Positions 8,482 to 17,758 of a stretch of DNA of 64,000 nucleotides are shown here, in pieces. A program made the position numbers and the translations under genes. This stretch comes from Parabacteroides hominis. Lineage in GTDB: Bacteria; Bacteroidota; Bacteroidia; Bacteroidales; Tannerellaceae. How positions within the stretch are numbered: position 1 is the first letter of the stretch; each line of letters starts with the position of its first letter. The stretch is from positions 62,001 through 126,000 of the forward strand of contig NZ_JACOOJ010000004.1 in NCBI RefSeq assembly GCF_014287585.1, read 5' to 3'. The notes beneath the pieces were generated by a model. That model ran no database searches, was not told where the DNA came from, and saw only the letters and a program-made list of their open reading frames with translations.

Positions 8482-9948
8482 TTGAAACTGCTATTACAAA
8501 CACTTACAATTATCGGTATAGTCGCTGTCGCTATGGCCGCCACTATTTATAGTGCGACTTCCTGCCGGAACAGAATCAGATTCATCGACGATATCAGCGA
8601 TAAGCAGGAAACGAGCGATGAAGTTCTTATCTCCAGCGACTTGATGTCCCTGCGTTATTCGAACGAGTACCGGAGTTGGAAAAATACAATTGACACGACA
8701 TTCCGCAGTCTCTATAATGGCAACCAGCGTACGGATGTCCTGGCAGCCCGTCCCCGGATGGTAGTCTTGTGGGCCGGATATGCCTTTGCAAAAGATTATG
8801 AAACTCCAAGAGGCCACATGTATGCTATTGAAGATGTGCGCAGCAGTCTGCGTACAGGCTCCCCGATGCATAAGACTGACTATTCGCAGCCTGCAGCCTG
8901 CTGGGCCTGTAAGAGTTCCGATATCCCTCGCTTGACAGCCCGTGCAGAGGGAAAGACTTTGTATAAAAAGAAATGGGTTGAATTGGGTAGCGAGGCTGTC
9001 AACCCGATCGGTTGTGCCGACTGCCATGAGCCGGAGAGTATGACCCTGCGTGTCACCCGTTCCTTCCTTGTGGATGCCTATTCCTGTTGCGGACGGCGCA
9101 TGGAGGACGCGACGGAGCAGGAGATGCGCTCCCTCGTCTGTGCCCAGTGTCATAGTGAGTATTACCTCCGTGGAGAAGACCGTATGCCGGCTTTGCCCTG
9201 GAATCGAGGCTATGCGCTTGAAGATATGGAAGCCTACTACGACAGCCTGCATTTTACCGATTTCATCCATAAGCTAAGCCGTGCCCCCCTGCTGAAAGCC
9301 CAGCATCCCGACTTCGAATTGGCTCAGATGGGAATCCATGCACAACGAGGAGTTTCGTGCGGAGAATGCCACATGCCAGCTGTCGGAGAAGGAGAGAAAC
9401 GCTATAACAACCACCATATCAAAAGCCCTTTGGCGATGATAGATCGTACCTGCCAGACTTGCCACCGCGAGAGTGAGGAGACTTTGCGTAACGATGTCTA
9501 CGAACGTCAAGGTAAAGTGTTGAACATGCGGAACCGCTTGGAAGAAGAACTGACCAAAGCCCATATCGAAGCCCGGTTCGCCTGGGACAAAGGGGCTACG
9601 GACAAGCAGATGGAACCGGTCTTACAACTGATTCGCCAGTCTCAATGGCGTTGGGATTTTAGCGTAACTTCGTGGGGTGCGTCGTTTCATGCCCCTCAGG
9701 AAGTCCTGCGCTTGTTAGGCGACGGCTTTGATAAGGCATCCCAGGCCCGTATGTCGCTTATGAAACTTCTTTCGCGCCTCGGTTATGCCGGTGAAGTTCC
9801 CATGCCCGATCTCTCGACCAAAGGGAAGGCTCAGCTGTATATCGGTCTCGATATGGAAAAGGAGCGGATCGACAAGCAGAAATTCCTTGAAACGGTAGTT
9901 CCCCAATGGCTCGAAGAAGCGAAAGCCAATAAACGCATTATCGAGTAA
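8482..9948 (+). CDS. nrfA: Ammonia-forming cytochrome c nitrite reductase NrfA
   Basis: A periplasmic pentahaem enzyme that reduces nitrite to ammonium with six electrons. The active-site haem motif CWACK is at residues 140-144, followed by four CxxCH motifs (CADCH, CAQCH, CGECH, CQTCH). Catalytic residues are in place: Arg in SSLRTG, Tyr after CAQCH in SEYYL, His in MGIHAQRG. The start is TTG: it is the only start preceding the signal sequence, and the next in-frame ATG (8533) would cut the signal. The usual membrane partner NrfH is absent beside it, so electrons must come from NrfH elsewhere or another quinol oxidase. The stop is 4 bases from the convergent kinase stop. Confidence 0.95.
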   Translation: MKLLLQTLTIIGIVAVAMAATIYSATSCRNRIRFIDDISDKQETSDEVLISSDLMSLRYSNEYRSWKNTIDTTFRSLYNGNQRTDVLAARPRMVVLWAGYAFAKDYETPRGHMYAIEDVRSSLRTGSPMHKTDYSQPAACWACKSSDIPRLTARAEGKTLYKKKWVELGSEAVNPIGCADCHEPESMTLRVTRSFLVDAYSCCGRRMEDATEQEMRSLVCAQCHSEYYLRGEDRMPALPWNRGYALEDMEAYYDSLHFTDFIHKLSRAPLLKAQHPDFELAQMGIHAQRGVSCGECHMPAVGEGEKRYNNHHIKSPLAMIDRTCQTCHRESEETLRNDVYERQGKVLNMRNRLEEELTKAHIEARFAWDKGATDKQMEPVLQLIRQSQWRWDFSVTSWGASFHAPQEVLRLLGDGFDKASQARMSLMKLLSRLGYAGEVPMPDLSTKGKAQLYIGLDMEKERIDKQKFLETVVPQWLEEAKANKRIIE

Positions 9949-9952
9949 CGGT

Positions 9953-12256
9953 TCATGCTTCCTGTTTAGGCGCGTAAGGCAGTGCGATCGTAAATGTGCT
10001 GCCTTTTCCTACGGTCGATTCCAACGAGATATGGCCTTTGAAGGCTTGGATGATGCTCTGGCAGATGGACAATCCCAATCCTGTTCCTTGGGCGAATTCG
10101 TCGAGTTTCTGGAAACGTTCGAAGATCATGGCCTTTTTCTCTTCGGGAATGCCTTTACCGGTATCGGCCACGTGAATCAGGACGAAGTCGTGATCCGGGC
10201 AGAGCTTGTACCCGATCGTGATATGCCCTTCGGATGTGAACTTCCGTGCATTGTTAATGAAGTTCGTGCATACCTGTGTCAACCGTAACCGGTCAATGCG
10301 GATGATTGCGGGATGCTCTGGCAACTGTATCCTCAGTTCCACCCCTTCGGGCATCATCATCCGGTGCGTATTGAACACGTCTTCTATCAGCTCACTTAGG
10401 TCCAGCTCCTCGTAAGAAAAAGACATGCAGCCTGATTCGATGCGCGACAGGTCCAAGATGTCGTTAATCAGCTTGAGCAGCAGCTCGCTGTTTTTGGAGA
10501 TCAGGTCGAGAAATTCCACCTTTTCCTCCGGCTCCAGCTCCATATCTGAATTGAGCAATTCCGAGAAGCCGACGATAGCGTTGAGCGGCGTCCGTATCTC
10601 GTGGCTCATGTTGGCCAGGAATACCGATTTCATGCGGTCCGATTCTTCAGCCTTCCGGCGCGCTTGTATCAGGCTGTTCTCCGTACTCTTTATCTTTTCG
10701 ACGTTCAGGCACAGGCCGCTGACAGCCATCGGGCTGCCGGCGTTCTCCTCCCGCCAGTTCTTGTTCTGGGCGTAGCGGAATTCCCACCATTCATGCCCTT
10801 TCCCGTTGAAGTCATGACGCTGCTGTACGACCTGCGGCGCGTCGAGTCCCATTTTAAGTTGCTCCCGGCTTTCTTGATAAGCAGCTCGGTCGGAGGGATG
10901 GATTGTTTGCAGGAACTGTTCGGTCGTGATCGGTACTATGGGGATACCCAGTGCGTTATAGAACTCACGGTCAAACTCGAACAGGTCGTTCTTATACCGG
11001 AAAGCGAAGATATTCCCGCTTTCAAGGGCGAAGGATAGGAAGGCTTTCTCCTCGCGCAATTTCTTCTGCGCCTCCAGCTTGTACGACTCCTCCAGCTTGT
11101 ACTGCTTGCGCTGGTAAACGAAGAGGGTGATCAGCAGGGCTGACACCAGGGCGGCCAAAACAGACAAGATGATCTTATAGCGTACCACGAACGGCATATT
11201 CACAAAGATAGCGTCTGTTGGCAGGAGTCCCAAATCTATGTTCCACCTGTCCAGTTCCTCGTAATTAAAGATATACGATTTCCGTGTTTGCTCCATCTGC
11301 GGGAAAGCGGACAGAGGCATGCCTTTCAGTATATCGGCTACGCGATCTACCGCCTTGTGTGTCTGATCTTCAAGGGATGCCATATAGCCGCCGGCGATCC
11401 CATTCTTGCTGCCCAACAGTTCGTTCACGACACAGAAACAGGGGAAGGCACTAAGCCGTCCCAGCGAGAGGGTCGTATAGTCTCTCTTCGTTGCCAAGTA
11501 GGCCTTGTTGTAGTAGTTCTCGCCGAATCCCCGGATCAGGGCGGGAGTCGACCGGGCGTTCAGTGTGCTTACGTACATCGAATCGGGTTTGATCTTGGGG
11601 ATATCCGTAATGGAGATCCCGTTTTTTCCGGAGAGGCGCGCACGGTCTGTCGAATAGATATTGTTTACGGGGCATATATCTTCTATCTGTCGATTCATCT
11701 CGGCCAGGATCATGTCGTCCTGCAAGGTCTCGTCCGTCACTCGTATGACAATACAGTTGCCAATTAGGTGTTGTATCAGCTGTATATTCGCCCGGAAGTC
11801 CGGCTTGTCATAGAAACCTGTCAGGTTCGGATGCTTTTCGATGATTGGGATATTAGGGTAGTTGATTCCCATGAACACGACTGGTATCGACTTTGAGTCC
11901 GGATGCTTGCTTGCGACCAGGGCATTGAGGGCTTGGTCGTCGTTCACGAGGATGATATCCGGTTTCCAGGAAGAGAGTTCGTCGAGCTTATTGAATATCT
12001 TCAGCCTTAGTTGCTTTTCGGAGGATTGCTCGCAATCCAGGTATAGCGAATAGACCGTCGCCCGTATCCCCTTTTTGTTGAGGTTTTGCGCGAGGATCTT
12101 CTTCATCTCCTTGTATGGGGAGAAATGTTTTTCGTAAGACTGGATGACCAGTATATGTTTCTCTTCGGACGTTTCGGTCGAGACGCCGCATGACATGCAG
12201 ATGAACAAGAGAATCATTACAGTTGCTATCGCCTGGAATGAATATTTATGAAGCAT
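9953..12256 (-). CDS. Sensor histidine kinase with ABC-type substrate-binding sensor domain
   Basis: An N-terminal signal/anchor is followed by a periplasmic domain of the ABC-substrate-binding type (residues ~35-335, ILVIQSYEKHF, DIILVNDDQALNAL, IPVVFMGINYPN), a membrane helix at about 360-380, a PAS-like segment, HisKA with phospho-acceptor His552 in MSHEIRTPLNAIVGF, and an HATPase domain with NNARKFT, DTGKGIPEE and GTGLGLSIC. There is no receiver domain and no response regulator beside it, so its partner is elsewhere. It faces nrfA with almost no gap; whether it controls nrfA is unknown. The ligand is unknown; this sensor fold often reads small organic solutes. Confidence 0.88.
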   Translation of the reverse strand: MLHKYSFQAIATVMILLFICMSCGVSTETSEEKHILVIQSYEKHFSPYKEMKKILAQNLNKKGIRATVYSLYLDCEQSSEKQLRLKIFNKLDELSSWKPDIILVNDDQALNALVASKHPDSKSIPVVFMGINYPNIPIIEKHPNLTGFYDKPDFRANIQLIQHLIGNCIVIRVTDETLQDDMILAEMNRQIEDICPVNNIYSTDRARLSGKNGISITDIPKIKPDSMYVSTLNARSTPALIRGFGENYYNKAYLATKRDYTTLSLGRLSAFPCFCVVNELLGSKNGIAGGYMASLEDQTHKAVDRVADILKGMPLSAFPQMEQTRKSYIFNYEELDRWNIDLGLLPTDAIFVNMPFVVRYKIILSVLAALVSALLITLFVYQRKQYKLEESYKLEAQKKLREEKAFLSFALESGNIFAFRYKNDLFEFDREFYNALGIPIVPITTEQFLQTIHPSDRAAYQESREQLKMGLDAPQVVQQRHDFNGKGHEWWEFRYAQNKNWREENAGSPMAVSGLCLNVEKIKSTENSLIQARRKAEESDRMKSVFLANMSHEIRTPLNAIVGFSELLNSDMELEPEEKVEFLDLISKNSELLLKLINDILDLSRIESGCMSFSYEELDLSELIEDVFNTHRMMMPEGVELRIQLPEHPAIIRIDRLRLTQVCTNFINNARKFTSEGHITIGYKLCPDHDFVLIHVADTGKGIPEEKKAMIFERFQKLDEFAQGTGLGLSICQSIIQAFKGHISLESTVGKGSTFTIALPYAPKQEA

Positions 12257-12294
12257 ACGAAGTTGAAATATTGTCGAGTGTTCTTATCTTCCTG

Positions 12295-12302
12295 CAAAAG
12301 TA
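12295..12302 (-). promoter_or_regulatory. -7 element for sensor kinase
   Basis: On the minus strand TACTTTTG, 39 bases before the kinase ATG. No clear -33 box was seen. Confidence 0.45.
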
Positions 12303-12470
12303 AGCTTTAATTGCATAAAAACTAAGAAAATCATGGATTTATTCATGATATGCCTGTTGATTCATGCTAAATACAGATTCTCCGCCAAAAGTGAAAAATC
12401 GGTATATGAAGCGTTGGACAAAGAATAAAAGTTTTTTTAAGGAAAAGAATTGCAGAAAATATAAAATGAT

Positions 12471-12716
12471 ATGCATACCCTGAGTGTAGATACTTTGAGA
12501 GTTGATATTTTTAAAGAGCTTATAAATTGGGATCAAGAAAAGTTGTCCGAAGTTTATGAGTATGTTAAAAATTTGGCTTCAAAAGAAAATTCGGAAACCT
12601 CTCTTTTGCAAGAACTCCTGGATACATCTGTCGATTATGCGATTAAAGCACATAAAACGGGGTGATTTTCATTCTACCTGGGAAGTATGGATAAATTGGA
12701 AAAGGAAATGGGATGA
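12471..12716 (+). pseudogene. Decayed type II antitoxin
   Basis: The reading frame from ATG 12471 gives an antitoxin-like N-terminus (EKLSEVYEYVKNL, LLDTSVDYAIKAHKTG) and then hits TGA at 12663. Farther on in the same frame is MDKLEKEMG and a stop at 12714-12716, the usual antitoxin tail, while the expected bridge (GDFHST.EV) lies in the next frame. Two compensating indels, the first likely in the GGGG run near 12660, or a nonsense change would explain it. The stop overlaps the toxin ATG as ATGA, the classic coupling. Confidence 0.65.
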
Positions 12717-12898
12717 ATGTGATTTGGACATCCCCGGAAGAGAAGAGCCTTGCTGAAACTCTTTATTATATCAGGTTGAGAACGGGAGACAATTCTGCCC
12801 GTAAGGTATAGCAAATGATTCGGAAGCAGGCTGACTTATTGGCCATGAACCCAGGGAATATACGTGACCTTCGCGAAATACTATCATTGCTATTCTAA
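12713..12898 (+). pseudogene. Decayed RelE/ParE-family toxin
   Basis: Translation from ATG 12713 gives a RelE/ParE start (VIWTSPEEKSLAETLYYI), an in-frame TAG at 12809-12811, then QMIRKQADLLAMNPGNIRDL to TAA at 12896. Read through the TAG the product is about 60 residues, shorter than the usual 95-100, so the 3' end is also lost. No intact ORF remains. Assignment rests on this motif pattern and the antitoxin before it. Confidence 0.65.
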
Positions 12899-13333
12899 GT
12901 AAAGCCATTCAACCTATCAACACCTTATAAAGACTTTCGAACCCTCCCCCAGCTTCAGCGTGTAGCCCGATAATCCGAGTCAGTCGGCTTCGGGGTTTTT
13001 GAAGGGCGTCCTGGCAGGAACGAGAAAATCGCTTAGAGAGTGGCGAGTCCCCTCTTCACAGGGAGAGGAGGCTGAGGTAGAGAACAAGAACACAGATCGT
13101 CACAGGAAACCCGTACCCTTTGTTTGTTGTCGCGTCTGAAACTCGCTGCGCTCAGACAATAGACATTCCGGGTGATCACTCCGGTATCTGCGTTTAACGC
13201 TCGCCAGCTTAGGTCTTTATCTTTTGCTTACTTTTGGATCAAGCTAAAAGTAACAAGAAAAGAATATAGTTTTTATTTATCATGTCATAAATAAAACTTA
13301 TAAACTTTATACTTCTCTCTTGATAATTCTGAA
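12899..13333. other. Gene-free, repeat-rich intergenic region
   Basis: No ORF with a recognisable product. It contains fragments of short dispersed repeats: GTCTGA...TCAGAC around CTCGCTGCGC (13133-13156), purine/pyrimidine stretches such as CCCTCTTCACAGGGAGAGG, and the TTACTTTTGG palindrome. Confidence 0.55.
13228..13253. repeat. Dispersed TTACTTTTGG palindrome, copy 1
   Basis: TTACTTTTGG, loop ATCAAG, then CTAAAAGTAA: one mismatch in a 10-base stem. The same unit with a perfect stem recurs at 16599-16624. Confidence 0.75.
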
Positions 13334-13341
13334 TACCTTTG
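13334..13341 (+). promoter_or_regulatory. -7 element for cytochrome c peroxidase
   Basis: TACCTTTG matches the consensus, 31 bases before ATG 13372. It lies across the in-frame TTG at 13339 and so argues against that upstream start. Confidence 0.55.
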
Positions 13342-13371
13342 CATTTAACAAATTTAAATAAACTAATAATT

Positions 13372-14751
13372 ATGCTTAACACTATTCTTTGTAAGAGGAC
13401 GGCATTACCTTTAGGGCTGCTTTCATTGGCTCTGGTTCTGCCATCGTGTGGTTCTTCCGAATACAAGAAGTATGCGGATAACCAGGCAAAACAGGTTGCT
13501 TCCATCCTTCGTGAGAACGGATGTATGCAATGTCACTCTGCTACGGCGGCGACTCCTTTTTACGGTAATCTTCCTCTGATCGGCCCGACTGTCAAGGCGG
13601 ATATGCAGGAAGGCACGCGCTATCTGGACCTGACGGCGATGCTGGAGGCGCTCGATAATGGCAAACTCGTTTCCGAGGCCGACCTGGCCAAGGTGGAAGA
13701 TGCCGCTCTCTCCGGTTCCATGCCTCCCGCCAAGTATTCGCATATGCCGATGCACTGGGGTACGAACCTTGATAGCGACGAAAAGGCTGTCCTGCTTTCG
13801 TGGGCGAAGGATGTCCGTAAGAAGAACTATTCGACACCTACTGTCGCCGAAGAATTTGCCAACGAGCCTGTACAACCGTTGATGGCTTCCATCCCGACCG
13901 ATCCGGCGAAGGTGGCACTGGGCTTCGATCTCTATCATGACACTCGTCTTTCCGGCGATAATACGATCTCGTGTGCTACCTGCCACGGGTTGGCTACTGC
14001 CGGTGTGGACCGCAAACAATATTCCGAAGGTATAGACGGACAGTTCGGCGGCGTGAATGCCCCGACCGTCTATAACTCGGCTTTGAATATCCTGCAGTTC
14101 TGGGACGGACGTGCTGCCGACCTGAAGGAGCAGGCTGCCGGGCCTCCTCTGAACCCTGTTGAAATGGGCAGCCACTCGTTTGACGATATTTCGGCCAAGC
14201 TGGCGGAAGACAAGGAATTGAGCAAGCGCTTCCTTGAAGTTTATCCGGAAGGTTTCAACCAGTCTACGATCACCGATGCCATCGCCGAGTTTGAAAAGAC
14301 GTTACTCACGCCGAGCCGCTTCGACAAGTACCTGATGGGCGACAAGACCGCCCTGAATGCCGGGGAGGTCGCAGGCTACGAATTGTTTAAGGAGAATAAA
14401 TGCGCTACCTGCCATACGGGTGTGAACCTGGGCGGACAGTCCTTCGAATACATGGGTATCAAGGATAACTATTTCGATTATCGCGGCACGGGGCTGACGG
14501 ATGGTGACAACGGACGTTATTCCGTTACGAAGAACGAACAGGACCGCCATCGTTTCAAGACTCCGACCCTGCGTAACGTGATGCTTACCCCGCCGTATAT
14601 GCACGACGGTTCGATCGCAACGGTCGAGGATGCTATCCGTATCATGCACCAGTTCCAGATCGGTAAGGACATTTCGGACGCGGATACCAAGAGCATCGTA
14701 GCGTTCCTGAACACGCTCACCGGAGAATATAAGGGCGAGCTGTTACAATAA
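13372..14751 (+). CDS. Tri-haem cytochrome c peroxidase (MauG/CCP family) lipoprotein
   Basis: A lipoprotein signal ends at LPSCGSS. An N-terminal cytochrome domain carries CMQCH at residues 51-55; the core di-haem peroxidase carries CATCH at 201-205 and 344-348. The family motifs FDLYHDTRLSG, APTVYN.A and FKTPTLRNV..TPPYMHDG are present. It reduces hydrogen peroxide to water in the periplasm with electrons from quinol or cytochrome c; the extra N-terminal haem can act as built-in electron donor, as in tri-haem quinol peroxidases. The start ATG fits the signal peptide and promoter. The haems need the CcsBA-type system encoded at 1981. Confidence 0.9.
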   Translation: MLNTILCKRTALPLGLLSLALVLPSCGSSEYKKYADNQAKQVASILRENGCMQCHSATAATPFYGNLPLIGPTVKADMQEGTRYLDLTAMLEALDNGKLVSEADLAKVEDAALSGSMPPAKYSHMPMHWGTNLDSDEKAVLLSWAKDVRKKNYSTPTVAEEFANEPVQPLMASIPTDPAKVALGFDLYHDTRLSGDNTISCATCHGLATAGVDRKQYSEGIDGQFGGVNAPTVYNSALNILQFWDGRAADLKEQAAGPPLNPVEMGSHSFDDISAKLAEDKELSKRFLEVYPEGFNQSTITDAIAEFEKTLLTPSRFDKYLMGDKTALNAGEVAGYELFKENKCATCHTGVNLGGQSFEYMGIKDNYFDYRGTGLTDGDNGRYSVTKNEQDRHRFKTPTLRNVMLTPPYMHDGSIATVEDAIRIMHQFQIGKDISDADTKSIVAFLNTLTGEYKGELLQ

Positions 14752-14794
14752 TATCAAGAGCTTTACGTTATTTTAAAGTAAAACGATAACGTGT

Positions 14795-15256
14795 ATGCCC
14801 TTCCGCCTGGTACATATCCTCCTCCTGTTGGTCGCTTTCGCGGGCACGGGAGAAGTGTGGGGCCAGGAGGAAGGGCTTGCTTCTTATTACCACAACCGTT
14901 TTCACGGCCGTAAGGCTGCCAGTGGCCGGATTCATGATGCGGACGAGTTGGTAGCGGCCCACCGGACGTATCCTTTCGGCACTTTCCTGCGTGTCACCAA
15001 CCTGTCCAATATGAAGCGGGTGATCGTCTGTGTCACCGATCGCGGCCCCTACCGTAAAGGCCGTATCATCGATGTCTCTGCCGGTGCGGCCGAACTTTTA
15101 GGCTTTAAGAAAAAAGGTCTTGCCCGTGTCCGTATCGAGGTCGTTCCAGGCGAGATGGATCTTAGTTTTCTTGATCTTCTCTATCCCAAAATTCCTTTTT
15201 TAGAAGTGGATCATCTTCGGGTGAGACCGCCTTACAGGATCGATATGAACAAATGA
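14795..15256 (+). CDS. RlpA-like double-psi beta-barrel protein
   Basis: A signal peptide (to about residue 22) precedes a compact RlpA/DPBB domain: GLASYYHNRFHGRKAASG, then TYPFGTFLRVTN, CVTDRGPYRKGRIIDVS and AAELLGF. In Pseudomonas RlpA this domain is a lytic transglycosylase acting on denuded peptidoglycan. No SPOR domain follows, so septal targeting is not evident. The length of 153 residues is normal for Bacteroidetes single-domain members. Confidence 0.88.
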   Translation: MPFRLVHILLLLVAFAGTGEVWGQEEGLASYYHNRFHGRKAASGRIHDADELVAAHRTYPFGTFLRVTNLSNMKRVIVCVTDRGPYRKGRIIDVSAGAAELLGFKKKGLARVRIEVVPGEMDLSFLDLLYPKIPFLEVDHLRVRPPYRIDMNK

Positions 15257-15327
15257 TCTAATGATTTTCTAATTTCACCTAAGAGTATTCTAATCGGATA
15301 TCGGGGGTGATTCATGTTGCAGGTCTG

Positions 15328-15335
15328 TACATTTG
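15328..15335 (+). promoter_or_regulatory. -7 element of the efflux operon
   Basis: TACATTTG, 21 bases before ATG 15356. It lies downstream of the in-frame ATG at 15314 and so supports 15356 as the start. Confidence 0.55.
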
Positions 15336-15355
15336 CCGCAAAAAAGAAGAAGCAA

Positions 15356-16624
15356 ATGTATAGACCTGTTTTATTGATCCTGTTGATGATCCATGTGTGG
15401 GCGGGGGCGGCGCAGGAGGGCGTTGTCCGGCTGTCGTTGGACGATGCACTCGAACGTTTCGCCGCTTGCAACCTGTCTTTGATCGCCGGGCGTTATAATA
15501 TCGATATGGCGGAGGCGCAAGTGATGCAGGCAAAGCTGATCGAGAATCCGGTCATTTCGCTCGAACAGAATATCTACAACCGCAATAACGGCAAGTATTT
15601 CGATCTGGGAAAGGAGGGCGAGGCCGTGGTGGAGATCGAGCAGCTGATCTATATTGCCGGGCAGCGCAACAAGCGGGTTCGTCTGGAAAAGATCAATAAG
15701 GAGATGGCGGCATATCAGTTTGAAGAGTTGCTCCGCACGCTTCGGGGGGAGCTGAAGGAGAAGTTCGTCGATCTTTATTACACCCGGAAATCTTTGTCGG
15801 TCTATGACCGGGAGATCGGGTATCTGTCTACTGTCTTAGATGTCTATAAGGAACAGAATGCGAAAGGGAATGTCTCTCTTTTGGAGAAGTCGCGCATACA
15901 GGCTTTGCTGCTTTCGCTGAAACAGGAGAGGAACGGCATTTCGAATGAGGTAGTCGCCTTGGAGGGAGATCTACGTTTGCTCTTGGGGTTGAAGGGCGGG
16001 GAGGGTCTGGAGCCGCTTTTCGATGAATCGGTGCTGGACCGCATCAGGCTGGATAATATTCCGTTCGCCGAATTGAGTGCACGCCTGGCCGAGCGTCCCG
16101 ACCTGAAACAGGCGGAGGCGGGCATACGGGCCTCGGAGGCGGATGTGCGTTTGCAGCGGTCGCTCGCTTTCCCAGAAGTGAGCTTGAAAGGGGCTTATGA
16201 CAGGGCGGGGAACTTCTGCAACAATTACTTCGCAATCGGATTGAGTGTCTCTGTCCCCATCTTCAACCGTAATCAGGGGAATATCAAATCGGCACGCCTC
16301 TCCGTCCTCCGCAACAACAGCTTGGCGGAGCTGGCACGCAGGCAGGCGGATAACGAGCTCTTTGCTTGTTACACGAAGCTGGAAAAGGCGCTGGAGCTTT
16401 ACCGTTCCTCGGATTATGAGCTGGAACGGGATTTCGATCGCATCATCGAAGGGGTGAACACCGGTTTTCAAAAGCGCAACATCAGCCTGTTGGAGTTTAT
16501 CGATTATTACGGGGCTTATAAGGAGACTTGCTTGCAGTTATACGATATGAAAAAGGGGGTGGTGCTGGCGGTGGAGGAGTTGAACACAGTGGTGGGCGTT
16601 ACTTTTGGATCAAGCCAAAAGTAA
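15356..16624 (+). CDS. TolC-family outer membrane efflux channel (CzcC-like)
   Basis: Signal peptide MYRPVLLILLMIHVWAGAAQ, then two helical repeats typical of outer-membrane efflux proteins (LSLDDALERFAACN, AKLIENPVISLEQN, LKGAYDRAGN, FNRNQGNIKSARL). It forms the exit duct for the adaptor and RND pump that follow. At 422 residues it is full length. The last eight codons and the stop are supplied by a dispersed palindrome (16599-16624), so the C-terminus VTFGSSQK is repeat-derived. Confidence 0.88.
   Translation: MYRPVLLILLMIHVWAGAAQEGVVRLSLDDALERFAACNLSLIAGRYNIDMAEAQVMQAKLIENPVISLEQNIYNRNNGKYFDLGKEGEAVVEIEQLIYIAGQRNKRVRLEKINKEMAAYQFEELLRTLRGELKEKFVDLYYTRKSLSVYDREIGYLSTVLDVYKEQNAKGNVSLLEKSRIQALLLSLKQERNGISNEVVALEGDLRLLLGLKGGEGLEPLFDESVLDRIRLDNIPFAELSARLAERPDLKQAEAGIRASEADVRLQRSLAFPEVSLKGAYDRAGNFCNNYFAIGLSVSVPIFNRNQGNIKSARLSVLRNNSLAELARRQADNELFACYTKLEKALELYRSSDYELERDFDRIIEGVNTGFQKRNISLLEFIDYYGAYKETCLQLYDMKKGVVLAVEELNTVVGVTFGSSQK
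16599..16624. repeat. Dispersed TTACTTTTGG palindrome, copy 2, inside the TolC-family gene end
   Basis: TTACTTTTGG, loop ATCAAG, CCAAAAGTAA: a perfect 10-base stem. Its right arm contains the TAA stop of the channel gene. Confidence 0.8.
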
Positions 16625-16655
16625 CAGAACAAATAGGTAATTTAAATATATCTCT

Positions 16656-17750
16656 ATGAATATGAATAAGAAAAATCTTTTTCTACTCTTTCTTTTCCCC
16701 TTATTCTTTTCATGCGGCAACCGAGCCGCAATGCCAAAAGAAACGGACGCAGGCCTGATGTTGACGGATAGCCTCCGGCAGGTGGTCTCGGTCGATACCG
16801 TACGGAAGACGTCTTTGAATGACGAGCTGTTGTTGAACGGCCGCGTCACTTTCGATGCAGGGCAGGTAGCCCATGTGTATCCCATCTTCGGAGGGACCGT
16901 TACGCAGGTGGAGGTTGAAGCCGGCGATTACGTGAAGAAAGGGGATCTTCTCGCTGTTATCCGAAGCAGCGAAGTGGCCGATTTTGAGAAACAGCAGAAG
17001 GATGCCGTCCGTCGACTCGCCTTGGTCGACCGCAATCTCGAAGCGGTACGGGACATGCTTGAAAGTGGAATGGCCTCCGAACGTGATCTCTTGCAGGCCG
17101 AACAGGAAGCCGCCAATGCGAAGGCGGAGGTGAAAAGGCTCCGTGAGGTGTATGACATCTACCGGATCGGTTCCAGCTCTACTTACAATATAACCTCTCC
17201 CGTCTCCGGCTTTGTGGTCGGGAAGAACATCAGCCGGGATATGCTGATCCGCTCCGACCGGGAAGAGGAGTTGTTCACCGTCTCCGGTCTGGACGACGTC
17301 TGGGTGATGGCGGATGTGTACGAAGGTGATATCCGCAAGATACAGGAAGGAGCACCTGTCCGTATCACGACGCTCGCCTACGGGAAGGACAGGGAGTTCG
17401 CCGGGGAGATCGACAAGGTCTATAACCTGCTCGATAACGAGAGCAAGACGATGAAGGTCCGTATCAAATTAAACAATAAGGATTATATGCTTAAACCGGG
17501 AATGTTTACGAACGTGTATGTACAATGCCGGGTGGAAGGGCGACTCATGCCCCGCATACCGGCGCATGCCCTGATATTCGAGGGAAGCAAACAGTATGTC
17601 GTGTGTGTCTGTACAGACGGCAGCCTACGGATGCAGGAAGTCGGTGTCTATAAGCAGACGGACGAATACTGCTATCTGAATGCCGGGCTGGAAGAGGGAG
17701 ACGTGGTCGTGAACGAGAACGCTCTGCTGGTCTACAATGCTTTAAAATAA
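16656..17750 (+). CDS. RND efflux periplasmic adaptor (CzcB/CusB-type) lipoprotein
   Basis: Lipoprotein signal with lipobox before Cys (LFFSCGNR), then the membrane-fusion-protein order: barrel-sandwich half (VYPIFGGTVTQVEVEAGDYVKKGDLL), coiled-coil hairpin (residues ~105-165), second half (YNITSPVSGFVVGKNIS), beta-barrel and membrane-proximal domains. It couples the RND pump to the TolC-like channel. It lies 31 bases after the channel gene and 8 before the pump gene. Metal-type rather than drug-type is inferred from the pump. Confidence 0.9.
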   Translation: MNMNKKNLFLLFLFPLFFSCGNRAAMPKETDAGLMLTDSLRQVVSVDTVRKTSLNDELLLNGRVTFDAGQVAHVYPIFGGTVTQVEVEAGDYVKKGDLLAVIRSSEVADFEKQQKDAVRRLALVDRNLEAVRDMLESGMASERDLLQAEQEAANAKAEVKRLREVYDIYRIGSSSTYNITSPVSGFVVGKNISRDMLIRSDREEELFTVSGLDDVWVMADVYEGDIRKIQEGAPVRITTLAYGKDREFAGEIDKVYNLLDNESKTMKVRIKLNNKDYMLKPGMFTNVYVQCRVEGRLMPRIPAHALIFEGSKQYVVCVCTDGSLRMQEVGVYKQTDEYCYLNAGLEEGDVVVNENALLVYNALK

Positions 17751-17758
17751 GAAACGAG

